Shown one piece after another: positions 18,035 through 48,292 of a stretch of 64,000 nucleotides of DNA. A program made the translations under genes and the position numbers. A model generated the notes under the pieces. It worked only from the letters and a program-made list of their open reading frames with translations. It did not search any database and had not been told where the DNA came from. The first letter of the stretch is position 1, and each line of letters opens with the position of its first letter. This stretch comes from Atrina japonica (lineage: Eukaryota > Mollusca > Bivalvia > Pterioida > Pinnidae): assembly GCA_030159075.1 (NCBI GenBank), contig BROG01000549.1, forward strand, positions 62,001 to 126,000. The letters are read 5' to 3'.

Positions 18035-19395
18035 TAACATCTGTGTATGAAATGTTATATGTTGAACACGCTCGGGAATATCGGATCATTTGTGAAATAT
18101 AAACTCCATATCCGGGTGACTGTGGGATATTACTACGTAAATGTGGAAAATTTACGATGGGAAAGCTGAAGTCAACGCGTTTGTCCTATAGCTTAGTTGA
18201 CAATTTCCAGTCTGTGTCTGCAGTAAGTACAATGTCGAAGTATGAAGCGCGTGTGCTTAATTCTGTTGTATCTTTAATTTATTGTTCGCTGGGATACATC
18301 GCATAGACATATGTATGAAAATTGTCATTATTAATTGACGTCGTCGATATATCTTATGTCAAATGAAAAGACACTGCTTGCTTTCTCTTCTTTTGATTCA
18401 GCAGTTTCTGAATGGAATCTGCTTCATATGAAATAAAGGAACAGGTCCACCAATAAAGAAGCACAATTGGTTCCCACGGGAATGCCGACAATTTGTTGAA
18501 AACCCACGTATCCGAACATTACAAATATATTGTCTATTAGAAATTACAGCATCTTTCTATATCAGATTCAGTTTATTTATGTGTAGAATTTGAGTGGTTT
18601 TGGACTAAGTAAGTATCACGATAACCAATCACTAGATATTTAAATTTACGGGTACCACATTTAGCGAAAAAAAAAAACCAGTTGTCTATGATGATAAAAA
18701 GTCTCTTATAATTTTTCATGTGAAATTGTTATGTAAAGAGTAGCAAAGCCGTATGTTTTGATACTGTGAATTTGAGAAAAATTCTCTAAAAGAGACTTCA
18801 AATTTTCTAAAAGATGTTTCGAATTTTTAACTATCCATATATGATTTACACATCTTCTGGATTAAGCAACTGTAAAGGATTGCTTAAGTTTCTCCTAACG
18901 GTTGTCACTATCTTGGTAAGGAGTAATGATTAAGGTTTGGTAGAACATTTGCTGGATCCTGCTATATACCTTTGCTTATATGGGGTTTTGTGAAGTTTAG
19001 GTATTCAATATAAATATGGTAGCTCAAAATCGGTATGGTTCTAGGTACATCAAAAGAGTGTAATACGGACACGTGATTTTAAAGGATCTCGTCCTTTGAA
19101 AGTGGGCTACGTGTGTATGTATAATCACCAGCATTCGTATTAAACCCTTGTTCTAATAAACAATTAGAGTAATGTGCTTTACAAAAAAAAATTATTTGAG
19201 GCTTTGTCTGTTGGGACCAGTATATATTGCTCATGTAATCTATCAAACTCGGTTACCTTTTCAAAACGATATTAGATTTGAGCAATATCTCATCATTTAA
19301 CAAATCAAATGTAATTGCTCCATCTCGTAAGTGAAACACGTCTTTCCTGACGTGGATTACCTACTATCTTCTCGGATACATTGCAACGGGTTATC
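18035..19395. other. Intergenic; nothing recognised
   Basis: No exon, repeat or RNA gene could be supported in this stretch. Confidence 0.45.
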
Positions 19396-19465
19396 CTTCA
19401 TTACTAAAGTGTGATCGCCACCATATAGGTAAAAAACTGTTGAGTTTGACGTAAAACGTATGTCA
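19396..19465 (+). repeat. SINE tail fragment
   Basis: GCCACCATATAGGTAAAAAA followed by a CTGTTGAG...GACGTAAAAC tail matches the 3' end of the SINE at 44938-45125. Confidence 0.5.
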
Positions 19466-19854
19466 GAACTATCTAAACATAATGTAAAATCCAGTTGTGT
19501 TTTATGTACATCTAACACAATCACCTTACACCAGGATCAGGTAAATTGTAAAATAATTTCTTTTTATTGCTGTTCTAAACTAGTCCTGTCCAAAATCGTT
19601 CAACATGGATTAAAAATTACTTAAAATGAAAGGGGAAATGAAAATACATAATAGATAAATATTTTGAATTGACACAGATTTTAAATTGTGGTTTAGATTA
19701 TTTTGATACAGTTCAACGCATTTGTACAAATACATTCTGGTTTAATGTTTTGAAATATCTGGTCAATAAGTGTATATGTATTACAAAACAACACATCTCC
19801 ATTACAGTTATCCAAATGGTATCAATATCATAAATATAATACTAAAGATATAAT

Positions 19855-20338
19855 GCTCAAGACGATCGTTTCTGTCAAGAAGACTTAAGCAGTGAGTTCC
19901 AATTGTATTGTATTTTATATAAATTATACCACTTCAGCTCCAAAACCACTTTCGTTTCAAACTAGAATTAATCAAAGAATATTCGGGACATATTGCCATC
20001 TCCATAAATTATTCGATACTGATAAATATTTTTCGTTTTGAAAAAAAAGACAAAGAAACAATTGAGAATCCATTTTGGGAGTGCTGAAATGTTCAAATGT
20101 TCTTCTGAATAATTTCCTTAATAACTTTGGCAATTATATTCATAAATCAAATAGGGCTAAAAATAGTATATTACCATTAATATACAAAATATTGTAATCT
20201 TGAAAGAAAGTTGAACAAATGCAAACACACATTTTCAGGGTTAAATATTTACTTGAAACATAATTACCAAATCATCTATAATCCCTTACTCGCCAAAGTC
20301 TTGGCATCTCATAAATCAATCATTATGAAATGACAACA

Positions 20339-20432
<94 letters not shown>

Positions 20433-20930
20433 AATTATCAAACCTATTAAAATAGATCATCCAAACAACCAGATAAAAAAAATGAAAATAATCATTCTAG
20501 ATACTTTCACTATTTTGCACACTCCCCAACCATAATTCCAATACCCTAAAACCATACCCGTACTTATTACACCTTTATCAACTGCTAACCCATTTCTTTC
20601 CATTTTACCCAGTACTAATATATAGAATTTATAATAATAATTTAGAATTTAGAGTCCATCACACTGGATAATGATAATGTATCCTAATTATGATTACTTT
20701 GTTTATTGTAACTGACTGCAAGGCCCCAACCTAGGCAGATTTCAAAATGTCATATTTACTAGTCTAGGTAATAAAATCTTTCTTTTCATTATTAGGGGAT
20801 GGGTGCTGTGGTCAGGTTGTCAACAACTGCCGTAACACACAACCTCCGTTATAAAAGTCAAATTACAAAGACTTGTGACATTCTTCACTGATGAAGTCTT
20901 ATTGACTGAAACGATCGTCTTGAGTATTTA
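19855..20930. repeat. Inverted pair of the CGATCGT dispersed repeat
   Basis: The core TCAAGACGATCGTTTCTGTC at about 19858 is mirrored by the complementary arrangement at about 20905. The pair encloses 1 kb that includes a TA microsatellite. It could be the two ends of one inverted-repeat element or two independent copies. Confidence 0.5.
20341..20427. repeat. (TA)n microsatellite
   Basis: Uninterrupted AT dinucleotide run of 87 bp. Confidence 0.98.
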
Positions 20931-21009
20931 TTATTGTATTATTTGCTATATTTATATACAAAATATTATTGTTCATTTTAATTTTTAACTATTTTCGTCG
21001 TAGAATTTT

Positions 21010-21262
21010 TTTGCTATATTTTGATGTTTGTTTTACGTCACACTGAACTATTTATATGATGGTGGCCAGTTTTTAATGGAGGGGAGATAATCCAGTTACA
21101 GTGTACCCAGGGAGAGTTTAACAGCCTTTCGCAAGTAAACTGGCAAACTTTCTCACCAAATCAGCTTCAAGAGGTTCCAATAAGACTCGAACCTGTGCTG
21201 ACCAGAAGTGAGAGACTTCATGCTTCAATGCGCTATGTTCTATATATTCGGCTACGGAGGTC
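21010..21262 (-). mobile_element. tRNA-derived SINE
   Basis: Read on the minus strand, a tRNA-like head with the B-box-like CACAGGTTCGAGTCT is followed by a body and a tail with TGGCCACCATCATAT and a GACGTAAAAC end. The same plan is seen at 44938-45125 (+). Confidence 0.65.
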
Positions 21263-22427
21263 CTTCGTTATAGCGAAAGAAGTGTTAATTACGAAAGTAC
21301 GAAGCATTCATTTATATTGCGTGTTAAAAATTTGTTTTTACTGTGAGTACCAACTTACAGCTAATGTAATCGGAGGTCAGAAGATGTTTACACTTCCAAG
21401 GTATTTTATCCCAGAGGTTTGTGTTTGATCATTATCCACGTTTGTCCTTGTATATCTTATTCTGATAACAAGATTTTCCGTACATCATATACAACAATCA
21501 ATCGTCCGTACATCAAATACAACATTCAATCTAATTGTATCCTTACATTTAAAGGTATAATGTTCTGCTAAGGTTTTTCGACAAGTGACCCCATTGAACA
21601 CTCGGGTCCAATTACTCAATTCCCAGTTGACATACGAAACGTTTCTGCAATATGATTGTTGTGATGTCCATCAAGACACAATTAAAATATTATGCCAAAC
21701 TCTGCGTCCAATTCTCTGTGGTCTAAAGGCAAAGCTTTTGGGTTTGGGTAATCTCAAACCGAATATTTCAAAACACCTGACTGACCCTTTGTTAAGTGCT
21801 TGGCAAACGAAGTGAAAGTCAAGAGACCGAGATTCCGTATCAACGTAGACATGTCGTGCAGAACCCGAAGTAAACTGAAATGCGTCTATAGTTTAAATAA
21901 GCATTTGAGGCACTTGGCATGCTTCTGTTACAATATGAAAAAGTCCTTGCCAGAAGTAAATTAAACCGGAAGCGAGCCAACAAAACACACAAAAAAGAAA
22001 CCGAAATGTTAATGAATTTGCTAACATTACACATGCTCAACTTTCGATGTTCGATTTGATTTTTTTAAAATTTATCCGAGATTTTCGAAATACGGAATAT
22101 TTGATCACTTCATCCTTAAAATGTATAATTTAACGTGGTCTGTAAATTGGAATAATATGTGAATTATATCTTGTGTATACAAGACCTATAAGGAGACCAA
22201 ATGATCAGTATAAACAATATACGCTTTCACGAATGATAATTGCTGAATTTGGATTAAATTTAAAAAGTATTTTTTGCTTGTTTCGTTGCTATTGTCCGAT
22301 TCACATAAGATGACGGGGCGCAGTAGTCTTTTGAGTATCGTATGTATCATTATATTCACATATATAGACAATTTGCACGGGAAAAACGTTTTGTTCATCA
22401 CTGGATACCCTCTTATGAATTGTGACA

Positions 22428-22540
22428 CGATTACTCCAGTCAGTGTAATTTTGATGTTATACTTTCTTTCATAAAATTGAAACTCGCCTAGGTCAGGAAA
22501 GGGTTTGCAAGATTCCATCCCGCCAGGTTACATTGATTTT
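22428..22540 (+). repeat. Dispersed repeat shared with 49740-49860
   Basis: ACTCCAGTCAGTGTAATTTT is followed by AGGTCA(G/A)GAAAGGGTT and CCGCCAGGT in the same order as on the minus strand at 49740-49860. The overlapping 110-codon minus-strand frame here is a by-product of the repeat. Confidence 0.6.
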
Positions 22541-22799
22541 ACTATGAATTTGATGAAAAGTATTCCATATCTGAAGACGACACCAGCTATACGTGAATTG
22601 CCGGAAATTTTGACCTGTGCTAATACAATGAAGTTAGGGTTTATAACTTGCCATGTCTGCGGTAGTACGAGATCATGACGCACATTTTCGACAATTCTGA
22701 AAGGTATGTACTACTTATGACGCAGTCTAAAAGAAATGTGATTCCAAAGTGGTGAAAAAATGGAACATAGTTCATTTTTAGGGGTTTAATTGATAAATA

Positions 22800-23169
22800 T
22801 AAAAATCTAAGATGCCAAAGTATAAATCTTTAGGATGTCCAGGATATAGATACAAATCTAGTAAAAATGAAAAACAAGGACCTATGGAAATCAAGAGGTG
22901 GCATCAGGTGCCATAGAGGAGTGGGCATCCCCTGTCGACCGGTCACACACGCCACGAGTCCAGTCAAATTCAAATGAAATAGGTGAGGAAAGAATCCTCC
23001 TCACAACTGGCACAGACGTCTCAACATTAGCTGTCGATCAAACAACTCAACATTTCACATAGTGAAACAGAGTAATTGCAAACAAGACTATTATACCCAC
23101 TGTAAATTTTTTGGAACGTTGATATCAAACGCGGTTTTCGACATTCTTGTCAACAATTTGTCAGTGAGT
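22800..23169 (+). repeat. Dispersed repeat family A, long copy
   Basis: It matches 17680-18034 along its whole length, including the start near CCAAAGTATAAATC and the GTCAGTGAGTA end, with numerous substitutions. Confidence 0.75.
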
Positions 23170-24180
23170 AGTTTACCTCCGTTTATGAAATGTTGAAATA
23201 ATTATTGAACTTTGCAGCAAGATTTTGAAAAAGGAGGAATTCCTCCAAATGAAAGAAAATTCTCATCCCTGTACAGAGCATCGGGACGGAAAAAACTACA
23301 ATCTTTAAAAATGTATCCCTTTTATGATTCGCAATTGATCTTCGTGTTGTGAAAGTTGTTACAGTTTCGAATATTCATGGGTACTTCTTCATTGTATTTG
23401 CCGTATGAACCGTATCTTCCAATGTACGGGTCAAACGCTCAGACTTTGCCATCACTAACATTTTTTACACAATCAGAAGACAAGACACCGATATGTTAAT
23501 CTACTACGGACATTTTATTACAGCCGCGTGCATTACCAAAACAAATATTAACAAAACAATCTTCCTTCTAAGTGTTCCAAAACTAAAGTGCAAACTGATA
23601 TGAATTCATCTCCATGCTCATCTAAGAACCGACATTGGTAGTCACTTGAAATATATATGAAATCTATCCACTAAATATTAAGATATGGCTAAATCGTCCT
23701 TTACATGGATAGAAAAAAAAAGAATTAAACGAGTGGCTGAAAAACTTTATTATAATAAACAAGCGAAAGTATATAGAAGATTGTAAAAGTTGTAATATGA
23801 TTGTAAAATTCATGTTCTGAAAATACATTTTAAGCAAGTCTATCAGGGATTCGCATATGATATTACAAATAGTTTTGTACGAAATTGATGTCAAAAATCA
23901 GAGATAGGCATAAATAGGACTCTGAAGAGTTTTATTGGCAAAGATTCGTGCATCATTACAAAGTATGGTACGAAATAATTATTTTCAAACATTATATCTT
24001 GGCTAACACTATCCAGATAATTATACTTTTCTAATAATCATTGTTTACAGATCCTGGAAGCAAGAATTTTGCGTTTGAACTCTTAAATCTTAAAGAGGAA
24101 TATTACACCAATTAAGAAATGTCCAAGTATTTTAATATTTTTGTGAAATCCATCTTGTAAATTCTCAATTACGTTTAAAT
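23170..24180. other. Intergenic; nothing recognised
   Basis: Only short frames with no family resemblance. Confidence 0.45.
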
Positions 24181-24184
24181 ATAG

Positions 24185-24450
24185 TAAATACTTGAGTGCA
24201 ACTGAGTTAAATATTCAAGCTCAACTCAAGTAAATACTAAAAAACAACTGAGGTAAATACTCAAGCTCAGTTCAGGCAATGCTTAAAAACAACTCAGAAA
24301 CATACTCAAGCTCAACTCAGGTATTACTAAACATCATTACTCAGGTGAATACTGAAGCTAAGCTTAAGTAATTCTATAACGCAACTCAGATAAATACTCA
24401 AGCACAACTCAAGTAAATATCCAAGCCCAACTCAAGGAAATACTCAATAT
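24185..24450 (+). repeat. Degenerate tandem repeat
   Basis: A variable ~20-35 bp unit built on CAACTCA(A/G)GTAAATACT is repeated about ten times with extensive divergence. Confidence 0.75.
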
Positions 24451-24689
24451 AATCCATTTTAATCTATTTTAAGATATTTTTCACTCAAAATAAGAATAAG
24501 ATAATAAAAAAAACAAAACAAAAAAAACTGACAAATATTGACTATTATACTCAAAGTCTGAACATTTGAGTTTTACTCAAATTAGTTTGCATATTTCTTA
24601 GCGTGTTGTCAATAGACAACGGTGATTGTCTTCTTTTTTGTGCTCAAGAGGATGTGTAATGTACGGTTAGATTAAAGAATAAAACAAAA

Positions 24690-24842
24690 AAGTTTTAACG
24701 TGCTGACACCTACTGCGACACGGGACCTCGGTTTTTACTCTCTCGTCTGCAGGACAGGAAACCAACCTGTAGCCGGCTGGACTCGAACTCACGACTTCAC
24801 AATCAGGAATCGAGCGTGCTACCGACTGAGCCAGGCCGGCTC
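24690..24842 (-). mobile_element. tRNA-derived SINE with intact promoter boxes
   Basis: On the minus strand the head reads as a tRNA-like segment with an A box (TGGCTCAGTCGG) and a B box (GAGTTCGAGTCCAGC) between GCCGGC ends. It is followed by a body with GACACGGGACCTCGGTTTTT-type sequence (seen here as its complement order). The anticodon arm is poorly formed and the body continues past the tRNA end, so this is a SINE rather than a tRNA gene. Confidence 0.65.
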
Positions 24843-25263
24843 CATAATATGATGGTATGGAAATCCATATAAAGGTATAAGTGTCCCATAGTCTGAATTC
24901 ACATCACAGTCCCAACAACTGCAAATAATTTCTTACTATAGGTAGATGGATTTATAAAAAAAATTACCACGTGGCATCACATGTTGAGGTCAGATAATGG
25001 CTACTAATAACTCACAGATTTAGCATCTAACAGATAAATATAAGGAAGCAAATACGAAATACATAGTATGAAAGAATAAGAAATAGCTAATACTATAAAC
25101 AAAAAAATATATACAAGCAGTGTTATGTTGGCAGAGTTATACTAAAATAGTTAACTATAATGTCTCTGGATTTTCTGGAAGATGTGTCAATTTGGATTTT
25201 CAATGAAATTTGTATTACAATCTGAAAATGTTGAGGGCACTTCTTTGGAAATGGAAAGCATCT

Positions 25264-43182
<17,919 letters not shown>

Positions 43183-44515
43183 CTTGTTCGTACTGTCTAA
43201 AGCAATGTATGTCTTTTTCCCTGTTTGTTCTCTAACTTCCTCGTCAGGTGATCGATTATTTTGCAATAAGCCGGATAGTCACTTGAGTAAGTGTCACAGC
43301 TATTTTGAAAAAATGAACTGACTAATATACGACGAGTCCCATGTAGTAACAAATCTGTATTGTATCAAAAAAAGTTTCTATTTGGTTTTAATTGACATTT
43401 TATCCAATATTTGTAATAAATAAGAAATGCTTGTACATATAGACATGTTACGTAATTGTTATAATTAGTAACCATCTGTTGTTATTATTTCGATCTAGGT
43501 GCTGTCAAGAAAGACAACTCTTCCTGAGCGTTAATCCTGCGTGCTTCAAAAACTTGATGTATTACACTTTATGTATTGCCATTTAAAACTAATTTGCTAC
43601 TCTTTTATATTTTTTCTATACGTCTGATTTTGTTTCATTAATTAATCAGTTTCTCCATTGATTAAAAATATTATTATTATTTTAATTCTCTTTTAGTACA
43701 TAGTTGTCATACTCGGAAAAGATGGAGTTTTCTTTAGTGTGAAACATGTTTTCATCAGAAAATCTGTATTAAGAGGTGGATCCCGGATTTAAGGTTGAGG
43801 GCGAAAGCTTAGAATATCTTCAATGAGTGTAGTGAGGTGCAAAATAAGCTTCATCAAGTTTCCATCTTTTTATAGAAAAATTAAACAGATATTTTGCATT
43901 TTTACTGTTGACTCTAAATAAAAAATGGAAAAGATCTTTTAATTTTTTTTGGCTCAGATCTATTTTGCCCAAAATTGAAGTACTGTATATATGCTATAGT
44001 GAATGTTGATGCAACAAGGAGTGAGAAAAACCTAGAAAAATCCCAACAAAACCCAGTCCATTCAGCCACTGTATCACAGTGCTTCGCTTAAACTCTCGCA
44101 TTCGGTTTCGAAGTTTAGGCCTCTCTGTACGCGAGTTATATTCACAACAACCAAATTTACAAATGAACATTTGCCTATCGCGGATAGAGATGTCATCCGA
44201 CAAACTATTAATCGCGGCCGCTAATCAAATTACATTTGAACGGCCACATTTTTGCACTTCTCTATTTGTATAAGATCTTGTGTGTATACTGATACAGATA
44301 GAAGTAAAGTACTGCACGTCCTAAGCCTATTGTTGTGTCGACTGCTGATGAGTGAACATGCATTGCAAACCAACTCCATTCTAATTCCCACAAAATAAAT
44401 TAAACGAGTGATTATAGCATATAATTTGAACTTCCAAAACATATTAACAATGATCTCTCGTTTAGACAGTGAGGAATTGGATTGTGCTATCATTTGTCTA
44501 CATGGAAATAATAAG
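43183..44515. other. Upstream region of EPDR copy 2
   Basis: No gene recognised. It would hold the promoter of the minus-strand EPDR copy 2, but no clear TATA box is seen next to 43182. A fragment near 43775 (GGTGGATCCCGGATTTAAGG) resembles the start of small dispersed elements. Confidence 0.4.
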
Positions 44516-44690
44516 AATATCGATATTCCTTAAGGATTTGATAAGGGGACGACCATTTGATTCGGGGGGGGGGGGGGGGGCATATTTTGTCGAGTCAGAT
44601 TATTTATTTTCATACCGTCGCAGGACAGAATATTTATTTTCAAGCAGACCAGGGACGGATTATTTATTTTCTTCATTATTTCGCTATTGC
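44516..44690 (+). repeat. Dispersed element with TTATTTATTTTC repeats
   Basis: GACGACCATTTGATTC followed by a run of 16 G's (about 44564-44579), then three GA(C/T)...TTATTTATTTTC blocks. The same plan appears inverted at 49975-50110, where GAATCACATGGTCGTACCC ends the element. Confidence 0.6.
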
Positions 44691-44937
44691 CATGTGATCA
44701 GAAATATGATATATTGCAGTGGCGGATCTAGAATTTTTTCCAAGGGGGAGCTTAGGTTGAGAGGGTAACATAAGTATATACTATTATTCAAAGGTGTTAT
44801 AAAATACAAACCTCACTGCACACTGGATTATTGTACGACAAGACTGTGATAAGGAACCCATAGAAAGGTAACAGTTTACACGCTATCCCATTTCAATAAT
44901 TTGGAAGCCTTAACTTGTATTTGTGGGGCCTATGTGG

Positions 44938-45125
44938 ACGAGTGGTTAGAGCATTGACCTTTGAACCATAAAGCATGTCACTTTCGATCAGCACAGGTGC
45001 GAGCCCCGCTGGAAACTAAACTGATATTTGTATTGTTAACGAGTTCTCTCCTCCATTAATAAAAAATGGCCACCACCATATAACTGAAAAATTGTTGAGC
45101 GTGGCGTAAAACACTATTCAAAATT
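44938..45125 (+). mobile_element. tRNA-derived SINE
   Basis: A tRNA-like head (TGGACGAGTGGTTAGAGC, then GGTGCGAGCCCC) is followed by a body with ATGGCCACCACCATATAAC and a GGCGTAAAACAC tail. It matches the minus-strand copy at 21010-21262. Confidence 0.65.
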
Positions 45126-45377
45126 CAAATTCTAGTATTTGGTAAGTGTACAAACACACACAAATAGATGGAGACAGACATTTAACTATGTCTTCAACCA
45201 AACTTTGTTGTTCTCAGTTACAGGGGTGGATCCAGGAATTTTCAATGAGGGGGTGTAATTTTTTCTTGGGGGGGGGGGGGGGTGTGACCATATGCTGTAC
45301 ATGTACGCGTGAAAATGGTGCGTTCATTCAGTGTAAAGAATTGGATATCATTGATTATTAATTTTTTTTTATATATC

Positions 45378-47363
45378 TAGCCGATAATAGAATTCGGATT
45401 TTTATATCATCTGAAAACAAAATTATGTAATGTATGTTTTTTTTATTTATCCCCGTGACACACGATAATAATTATCACCAAGCTGATATTCAAAAAAATA
45501 TAATTTGCATTCAAAAATTACATTTATTTTTATACATTATTCAAAAAATGGCACAAAAAATATACATTTGCAAAACAAAATTTGCATGCAAAAAAATATA
45601 CATTTGCATTCAAAAAATATACATTTGCATGCAAAAAATATATACATTTGCATGCAAAAAAAAATGCATTTAAAAAAATTTATTTGCAATTTAAAAAATA
45701 TACATTTGCATTCAAAAAAAATGTATTTGCATTCAAAAAAATATACATTTGCATTCAAAACAATGTATTTGCATTCAAAAAATATACATTTGCATTCGAA
45801 AAAAAATATAATCATGCATTCAATGTTACGACGGTTTTCATTCAATAACCCTCGGGGAAATCCTTATTGTGTCAAGAAAGAAGCCTGAAGCGGGTTCATT
45901 TCACTCGGCACATGTGCTCATGAGGAACTAACTTAGACTCGGCAATGATGACGCCGTTCTGCCTGTCCATCACAGACACTTGTTTTTCACGTTGTAGAAT
46001 AATAAGTTTATATTACATACAGTAACCTCCATAAAACCTGAAGTGATTCGGTCACAGCTTACTTAGAATTGGTTGGCGAAAAAGTGCCGTTAAAATTAGT
46101 TGTTCCAATTTTCACAAAAAAGATATCTTCTTGTAGCACTCTTTTTGTCGTAATATTTAAACATGCATTCTTTTCATTATAAAAAAAAATCGCTGTAACA
46201 AAAACAACGTAACGTCATGACGTTACTTATCGATATATAAAGCTTTCTTTATATATCGCTGCTCTCGGTAGTAAAATCTCGGCAAAATTTAGTCTCAAAG
46301 AAGGAAAAAATTTCGATTTCAACATATTGTTTAGTAATCTGTTACTGCTGTTCAAAAATGTATTTTTTGTAAAGATATGAACATATATACAATTTTAATG
46401 ACGATTTTTCGTTGACCAACTCTAAGTTCACAGACAGTATACTCTTAATGAATCCCCCGAGGGTTATATTTAGCAACCACTGAAAACCGTCGTGTCCCCA
46501 CATTGTTTAAATGATTTTATTTCGAATGCAAATAAGTTTTTTTTGAATGCAAATGTATATTTTTTGAATGCAAATACAGAATGCAATTTTTTTTGCACTG
46601 TATATTTTTTGAATGCAAATGTATATTTTTGAATGCACCGTTTGACACGCCATCGTTCAATTGTTTATGTTTTCTCACTACATGTTAGACTTTGTGACAC
46701 CTGGACAATAATTATAATACAGAAATTGACCTTCACGTTAATCCTACATATTTATTTTTATCGTGTCAAAGCAATTATATCTATTTTTTCTATTATGTTT
46801 ATATACATGATTTAATTTCCTATTGTTTAGTAATTTTACCAACACCTTCTATACTTTCATCATTTACAGTCCCACTTAAAATTATTTCTAAGTTCGGACA
46901 TCAGACACACTCAATCGTTTTTGTTTTTGGAGACCACGTATTACTACTGGTCATATATCCACTGATTCTATTCATCCAGGACCTATTTTTTATTCAATTT
47001 TTGCATTTTATTTATTACTGATTACTATTTGCATTTTATTGTTACATTTTGTGATTTTATTATACTGTTCATCGTTGCGGGTTGACAATAAATACGGATT
47101 AACTTAATCAGTGTTCTTCCTGGAGTTGTATTTTGGTGGACCACAGGGAACACGGCACTCTATCTACTTTACGGCCCACAGCGCCACGTTACTTTACGGC
47201 CCACAGCGCCACACACAACGTCTATTACTCTTCTTCTCGCCAACATTCCCTCACCCCGTTCGTTAACAACACAACAGCGGATACAGCTCCAGCGAAAACA
47301 ACAAAGACACAACATTGTCACATTACGATCTCGTCACATACCGACACGAAACCCCGTTGTTAT
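45378..47363 (+). repeat. 5' LTR of the gag-only element, interrupted
   Basis: The parts outside the insertion match the 3' LTR: GAATTCGGA and CCCCGTGACACACG on the left of the insertion, and TTCAATTGTTTATGTTTTCT onward on the right. The right end has two copies of a CTTTACGGCCCACAGCGCCA block and ends ACCCCGTTGT. A candidate AATAAA lies near 47090. Confidence 0.7.
45482..46640. mobile_element. Foldback element with minisatellite arms
   Basis: The left arm (about 45482-45865) is a tandem array of a ~20 bp unit (ATACATTTGCATTCAAAAAA) ending in an ACGACGGTTTTCA / AACCCTCGGGG block. The right arm (about 46450-46640) is the inverse order: CCCCCGAGGGTTAT, GAAAACCGTCGT, then TTTTGAATGCAAATGTATA units. 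About 580 bp of unrelated sequence lies between. Several overlapping frames in the left arm are artefacts of the array. It is inserted within the 5' LTR. Confidence 0.75.
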
Positions 47364-47486
47364 AAATGGTGGAGAAATCCTAAGGGTAAATCAACGCCCG
47401 GGGTCACTGCATATATTTTGTAGTGGCTTGGATCCAGGACCTCTGGCTCAACAAAAAGCAAGTTTCCCCAGCGCAACAGCTCAACG

Positions 47487-48251
47487 ATGGACTACTACTT
47501 CCGGTCAACCTGGACATATTCACAACTGAGAATCAACAGTGATCAACTTCATTTTAACAAAACATGTTACAGGTGTCATTTGCCTGGACACGTAGTGAAA
47601 TCTTGCACATCAGATGTAAAACAAAAGTCAAAATCAAACCAGGTACGTGATCAGCGCAGGATCCAACAATATCTTGAAAGAAAACAGTCATTACAAGAGT
47701 TACCTTTTTACAATGTGAAATACGGAGCTCTAATGAAATTACTGGACACTTCAGGTTCCATTAAAACTGAATTATCAAGAACTAAACAAATTCTTAAAAA
47801 CCACCAAACTGAAATTCAAAATCTCATTTCAAAACTTCAGAGTACGGAGGATGAATTGTGCACTACAAGAAATAAATTGGAAACATGTCAAAAGGAAAAC
47901 TTGACTCTTAACAACAAACTGGATACTGTATCATCGGAAGTGGACAAAAGCACAGAATACAGCCAAACACAAATTTCTGAACTCCAAGCTGAACTAGAAA
48001 TTACCACAAAAACGAAGAAAATGGCTCTATATCGTGTTCAGGAACTCACTGTCAGTGAACATGAGAAAAATTTACAAATCAATTTATTGAACTACAAAAT
48101 TGACACTCTAGAAGTTAAAAATGAGGACTTAGAAAACATTATGTCAGACCAGCTACAAGAAATTGAAAATCTACAAACTGCATTGAATTCAAGACCACCT
48201 TATCGACACAACAGACAAAACTACAGACGCGACAGAATTTTCTACCGTTAA
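47487..48251 (+). CDS. Gag-like protein with CCHC knuckle and coiled coil
   Basis: 254 residues. Near the start is one zinc knuckle, CYRCHLPGHVVKSC (about residues 28-41), which binds nucleic acid in Gag-type proteins. It is followed by a basic stretch and then a long coiled coil (about residues 90-235; KSEL and LEVKNEDLEN-type heptads). The tail is arginine-rich (YRRDRIFYR). No other domain is seen. The frame is intact although no enzymatic ORF accompanies it, which suggests recent activity or continued selection. Confidence 0.65.
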   Translation: MDYYFRSTWTYSQLRINSDQLHFNKTCYRCHLPGHVVKSCTSDVKQKSKSNQVRDQRRIQQYLERKQSLQELPFYNVKYGALMKLLDTSGSIKTELSRTKQILKNHQTEIQNLISKLQSTEDELCTTRNKLETCQKENLTLNNKLDTVSSEVDKSTEYSQTQISELQAELEITTKTKKMALYRVQELTVSEHEKNLQINLLNYKIDTLEVKNEDLENIMSDQLQEIENLQTALNSRPPYRHNRQNYRRDRIFYR

Positions 48252-48292
48252 CTCATTTAAAACACGAGGACGTGTTTTCCCCGGAGAGGAGG

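Noticed and set aside
22186..22518. 110-codon minus-strand frame
   Set aside because: No domain, no splice context, and part of it is a dispersed repeat shared with 49740-49860.
24690..24842. Possible tRNA gene on the minus strand
   Set aside because: A and B boxes are present, but the anticodon arm does not fold well and the sequence continues into a SINE body.
45505..45888. Lys/His-rich and Phe/Ile-rich frames of 79-127 codons
   Set aside because: They are translations of a ~20 bp tandem array in a foldback arm.
47133..47423. 96-codon frame at the end of the 5' LTR
   Set aside because: The same open stretch is in the 3' LTR, and it is repeat sequence with no domain.
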